Part shown: in pieces, positions 23,921 to 27,146 of the stretch
How positions within the stretch are numbered: the stretch's first letter is position 1
How the letters are laid out: every line of letters begins with the position of its first letter
Assembly: GCA_007136145.1 (NCBI GenBank)
Contig: SLHN01000290.1
Coordinates: 1 to 27,146, forward strand
Source: Thioalkalivibrio sp.
GTDB taxonomy: Bacteria; Pseudomonadota; Gammaproteobacteria; Ectothiorhodospirales; Ectothiorhodospiraceae
DNA length: 27,146 nucleotides
Reading direction: 5' to 3'
Position numbers and translations under genes: made by a program
The notes under the pieces: model-generated
The model's database searches: none
What the model was told of the DNA's origin: nothing
Seen by the model: the letters and a program-made list of their open reading frames with translations, nothing else

Positions 23921-25303
23921 ATGCTGACCTACATCTTCCGGCGGCTGCTGCTGATGGTGCCGACGCTGCTCGGAATCACGGTCGTCGTTTTCGTGGTGAT
24001 GGCCGCCGCGCCGGGCGGCATCAGCGCGCTCAGCCTGGTCGAGGGACAGAACCTCGAACCGCAGGCGAAGAAGGCGCTGGAAGACTACTACAACCGTCTG
24101 TACGGGCTCGACCAGCCGGCACCGGTGCAGTATGCACGCTGGCTGAACAACATCTCGCCGGTGGGGTTCGCCCAGGACGACACCGGGGCCCTGACCGGCT
24201 GGCCGATGCTGAAGGCCCCCGATCTCGGGATCAGCTTCCGCTATGGCCGGCCGGTGATGGACCTGATCGGTGAGCGGCTGCCGATCACGCTGCTCCTCAA
24301 TGTGCTCTCGATTCCTCTGATCTACGTGATCGCGATCGCGGTGGGGGTGCGCGCGGCGACCCAGCGCGGCCAGGCCTTCGACACCCAGGCAGGCGTTGTG
24401 CTGCTCGGCCTGTGGTCGGTGCCGACCATGCTTGCCGGCGTGCTGATGATCGGCTTTCTCGCCTCCGACCAGTTCTGGCAATGGTTCCCGACCGGAGGCT
24501 TGAGCCGGCGCGCGGCGCTGGACATGCCGTTCCTGCCGCAGGCGGAGGTCTGGTGGGTGTTGCTCGCGCTGCTGGCACTGGCGTTCCTGGCCGCCGCGGC
24601 GTTCATGATGTTCGCCGCGCGTGCCGGAAAGTCCCTGCGCGTGGTTGCGGGCTTGTTTCTTGGCGCCGCCGCCGGCTATGCGATGATCGCCGATCTCGAC
24701 GCGCTGACCTCGCCGACCTCGCTGGTGGTCGGTGGCGTGATCGGAGCCCTGCTGGGAGCGCTGATGGCTCGTTCCGAATGGCTGGCGCTGCGGCTGTTCG
24801 TGTTCGGCAGCGCAGGCATCGTGTCCGGTGTCGCCGTTGCCGGTTGGCTGATGCCAGCACCGATGATTCCCGGTTTCCTGCTCGACCGCATCTGGCACCT
24901 GATCCTGCCGGTAATCTGTCTTTCCTATGGCGGGCTCGCGTTCCTGGCCAAGCTGTCGCGCTCGGCGGTACTCGAGAACCTGACCTCGGACTATGCCCGT
25001 ACCGCCCGCGCGAAAGGCGTGAACGAACATGACGTGCTCTGGAGGCATGTGTTCCGCAACAGCCTGCTGCCGCTGATCACGGTCTCGGCCACGCTGCTGC
25101 CATCGTTGCTGGCTGGCTCGGTGATCGTCGAGGCGATCTTCAGCATCGAGGGCATGGGCAAGCTCGCAGTCGAGGCGGTGCAGACGCGCGACCGTGAACT
25201 GGTACTGTCGATCACGCTGATCAGCGGCCTGCTGACACTGGTCGGATATCTGCTGGCGGATCTGGCCTACGCGATCGTCGATCCCCGGGTGAACTATGAC
25301 TGA
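23921..25303 (+). CDS. ABC transporter permease, DppB/YejB type, with a large membrane insertion
   Basis: Product of 460 aa, against about 310-360 for DppB/OppB/YejB. The N-terminus MLTYIFRRLLLMVPTLLGIT and the C-terminal permease core are typical, including the ATPase-contact EAA loop (DYARTARAKGVNEHDVLWRH, from about 358) and the VIVEAIFSIEGMGKLAVEAV ending. Between FPTGG (189-193) and PGFLLDRIWHLILPVI (from 317) about 120 residues are inserted, with four hydrophobic stretches near 210-232, 240-256, 267-283 and 288-310. The family normally has only a short loop here. The gene overlaps the next permease by 8 bp (start ATG 25296, stop at 25301-25303), so translation is likely coupled. Confidence 0.9.
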   Translation: MLTYIFRRLLLMVPTLLGITVVVFVVMAAAPGGISALSLVEGQNLEPQAKKALEDYYNRLYGLDQPAPVQYARWLNNISPVGFAQDDTGALTGWPMLKAPDLGISFRYGRPVMDLIGERLPITLLLNVLSIPLIYVIAIAVGVRAATQRGQAFDTQAGVVLLGLWSVPTMLAGVLMIGFLASDQFWQWFPTGGLSRRAALDMPFLPQAEVWWVLLALLALAFLAAAAFMMFAARAGKSLRVVAGLFLGAAAGYAMIADLDALTSPTSLVVGGVIGALLGALMARSEWLALRLFVFGSAGIVSGVAVAGWLMPAPMIPGFLLDRIWHLILPVICLSYGGLAFLAKLSRSAVLENLTSDYARTARAKGVNEHDVLWRHVFRNSLLPLITVSATLLPSLLAGSVIVEAIFSIEGMGKLAVEAVQTRDRELVLSITLISGLLTLVGYLLADLAYAIVDPRVNYD

Positions 25304-26492
25304 GGCGGTACGGGGTCAATCCTGGAGTCAGCGCATCGCCTCCGAGGTACTGCTGCGCTGGGGAGCCCGTCTGGGAATCGCCTGGATCGGCCTGCTGACA
25401 CTGCTCGCGGTATTCGCCCCGCTGCTGGCGAACTCGCACCCGCTGCTGGTGCAGGATGCGAATGGCTGGCACAGCCCGATGCTGATCCATCTGGGTCCGG
25501 CGGATACCACGCTGCTGGGAATCTTCTTTCTCACCCTGCTGCTGGTCCTGCTCCCCGGGCGCCGGCTGTTGCGCATGCTCGCCTGGCTCGGCGGCGCGGC
25601 GGTGGTGGGCGCGCTTTCCTGGGCGCTGGTATCCCCGCCGGCGCTGGTCGTGTACGAACAGTATCGCGAGGCCGAAGCGGCGGGAGAGTATCAGAGGGTG
25701 ATCCGGGCGCCGATTCCCTATTCGGCCAAGGACTATCTGCGTGACTACGCCGATACCGGGCTCGAGTCGCCGCGCGCCAGCGACGAGCGCCTGCACTGGT
25801 TCGGGACCGACGAGAACGGCGCCGACGTGTTGTCCCGCATGGTTCATGCAACGCGCATCGCCCTGTCGATCGGGTTCATCGCCACCGGAATTGCGCTGGC
25901 GATCGGCGTGGTCCTCGGCGGGCTGATGGGGTATTTCTCCGGGATCGTCGACATCATTGGCATGCGCCTGGTCGAGATCTTCGAAGCCATCCCGACGCTG
26001 TTCCTGCTGCTGACCTTCGTCGCCTTTTTCGGCCGTTCGCTGTACCTGATGATGCTGATCATCGGGCTGACCAGCTGGTCCGGTTACGCGCGCTACGTGC
26101 GCGCCGAGTTCCTGCGGCTACGCCAGCAGGATTTCGTGCAGGGCGCGATCGCCAGCGGCCTGTCATTGCCGTCGATCCTGTTCCGGCACATGCTGCCCAA
26201 TGGCGTCGCGCCGATCCTGGTCGCGGCCAGCTTCGGCGTCGCCTCGGCGATCCTCGCGGAAGCGACGCTGTCGTTCCTCGGCCTGGGTCTGGTCGATGAC
26301 CCGTCCTGGGGCCAGATGCTGAACCAGGCAGTGCAGAGCTCCACCTTCAACTGGTGGATGGCGGCGTTCCCCGGCGGCGCGATCTTCCTCACGGTGTTCG
26401 CGTACAACCTGATCGGCGAAGCACTACGCGATGCAGTGGACCCGCATGTGCAGTCCGGCCCGGCGAAGCTCCCGGTAAAGGGGACCCGCTGA
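25296..26492 (+). CDS. ABC transporter permease, DppC/YejE type, with extra N-terminal membrane segments
   Basis: Product of 398 aa, against about 300-345 for DppC/YejE. It starts inside the end of the preceding permease. After the first membrane segment (25-45) comes LANSHPLLVQDANGWHSPML, similar to the corresponding YejE region, then two additional hydrophobic segments (about 70-86 and 92-112) not usual in the family. The standard core follows: RLHWFGTDENGADVLSRMVH, LAIGVVLGGLMGYFSG, IFEAIPTLFLLLTF, the EAA loop QDFVQGAIASGLSLPSILFR (278-297), and EATLSFLGLGLVDDPSWGQM. It ends 1 nt before the ATPase start. Confidence 0.92.
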   Translation: MTEAVRGQSWSQRIASEVLLRWGARLGIAWIGLLTLLAVFAPLLANSHPLLVQDANGWHSPMLIHLGPADTTLLGIFFLTLLLVLLPGRRLLRMLAWLGGAAVVGALSWALVSPPALVVYEQYREAEAAGEYQRVIRAPIPYSAKDYLRDYADTGLESPRASDERLHWFGTDENGADVLSRMVHATRIALSIGFIATGIALAIGVVLGGLMGYFSGIVDIIGMRLVEIFEAIPTLFLLLTFVAFFGRSLYLMMLIIGLTSWSGYARYVRAEFLRLRQQDFVQGAIASGLSLPSILFRHMLPNGVAPILVAASFGVASAILAEATLSFLGLGLVDDPSWGQMLNQAVQSSTFNWWMAAFPGGAIFLTVFAYNLIGEALRDAVDPHVQSGPAKLPVKGTR

Positions 26493-26493
26493 G

Positions 26494-27146
26494 ATGCTCG
26501 AGGTCAAGAACCTGAGCATCCAGCTCGCGCGTGACACGGAGCCGCTGGTGCGGGAAGTCAGTTTCTCGATCAAGCGCGGCGAGTTGTTCTGCCTGGTCGG
26601 CGAATCTGGCTCCGGCAAGTCATTGACCGCACTCGCGATCATGCGGATCCTGGATCGGGGCTTTCGGCCGGCGACGGGCGAGGTCTGGCTGCAGGGGCGC
26701 GACGGCCGGCAGAACCTGCTCGCGCTCGACGAGCGGGCGATGGAAGATATTCGCGGCGACCGGATCGGGATGATCTTCCAGGAACCGATGACCTCGCTGA
26801 ACCCGGTCCTGACAGTGGGCCAGCAGCTCCTCGAGGTCCTGCAACTGCACCGGCCGGAACTCGATGCCGAGGGGGCACGGCGGCGCGCTCTGGAAATCCT
26901 CGGCGAGGTGCAACTGCCGAACCCCGAGCAGCGGATGCAGGAGTTTCCGCACAAGCTTTCGGGTGGACAGCGCCAGCGGGTGATGATCGCGATGGCGCTG
27001 GTCGCGGAACCCGACCTGCTGATCGCGGACGAGCCCACCACGGCGCTGGACGTGACCATCCAGGCCGAGATCCTGAAGCTGATCGACCGCCTCCGGGAAA
27101 AGAACGGGATGTCGGTGTTGCTGATCACCCACGACTTCGGAGTCGT
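26494..27146 (+). CDS. Peptide-type ABC transporter ATPase, DppD-like (3' end cut by window edge)
   Basis: Partial: 217 codons from ATG 26494 to the window edge, no stop. All nucleotide-binding motifs are already present: Walker A GESGSGKS, Q-loop FQEPMTSLNPV, signature LSGGQRQRV, Walker B LLIADEPTTALD and switch histidine LLITHDFGV. The wording is that of the Opp/Dpp ATPase family, whose C-terminal extension would follow outside the window, often with a second ATPase. It starts 1 nt after the preceding permease and belongs to the same operon. Confidence 0.96.
   Translation, partial: MLEVKNLSIQLARDTEPLVREVSFSIKRGELFCLVGESGSGKSLTALAIMRILDRGFRPATGEVWLQGRDGRQNLLALDERAMEDIRGDRIGMIFQEPMTSLNPVLTVGQQLLEVLQLHRPELDAEGARRRALEILGEVQLPNPEQRMQEFPHKLSGGQRQRVMIAMALVAEPDLLIADEPTTALDVTIQAEILKLIDRLREKNGMSVLLITHDFGV

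Noticed and set aside
23852..25048. 398-codon minus-strand frame opposite the ABC permease
   Set aside because: Gln/His/Arg-rich antisense of a membrane-protein gene; no domain.

Overview
This window is an ordinary chromosomal segment of a GC-rich gammaproteobacterium. Gene content suggests a Chromatiales/Ectothiorhodospiraceae-like lineage: an hrcA-grpE-dnaK-dnaJ cluster beside nadK-recN, FabI, the PrmB/AroC/MFS neighbourhood, the EF-P beta-lysylation genes, and many GTAGGG-type intergenic repeats. The lineage is inferred from gene order and protein character only. I see no prophage, IS transposase, CRISPR array, tRNA or rRNA.

Layout. Bases 1-2243 (minus): aroC followed by an HcaT-like MFS transporter cut by the window edge. 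2731-3156 (plus): a single-domain rhodanese. 3256-4143 (minus): prmB. 4533-7699 (plus): a FimX-like degenerate GGDEF/EAL protein, then phosphatidylserine decarboxylase (psd). 7945-10566: the EF-P module, epmA and efp on minus with epmB divergent on plus, so substrate protein, lysine 2,3-aminomutase and ligase sit together. 10770-12569 (plus): an orphan protein with a PilZ-like C-terminus. 12811-18150 (minus): the heat-shock cluster hrcA-grpE-dnaK-dnaJ. 18313-20918 (plus): nadK-recN. 21050-21847 (minus): fabI. 22055 to the end (plus): a tightly packed peptide/oligopeptide-type ABC operon (binding protein, two permeases, ATPase cut by the window edge).

The protein-coding part is largely housekeeping. 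The unusual material is mostly intergenic. A roughly 100-bp repeat with GTAGGGTG/CACCCTAC ends occurs as six full or near-full copies and two half copies, mainly between convergent genes; one copy supplies the stop codon of epmB. Two copies of a second repeat family (GGTCATYGCGAG ends) are present. A 157-bp near-palindrome sits between hrcA and grpE, with a possible 7-bp flanking duplication and an outward TTGACA. The heat-shock cluster appears to carry two types of control: a CIRCE-like operator at hrcA and a sigma-32-type promoter for dnaK that overlaps the grpE stop codon.

Two proteins look like cyclic-di-GMP effectors with degenerate motifs (the FimX-like protein and the PilZ-like protein). 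The ABC transporter departs from the usual family plan: both permeases carry extra hydrophobic segments, and the binding protein is preceded by an uncleaved-looking membrane anchor and coiled coil. No clearly new multi-gene system was found.
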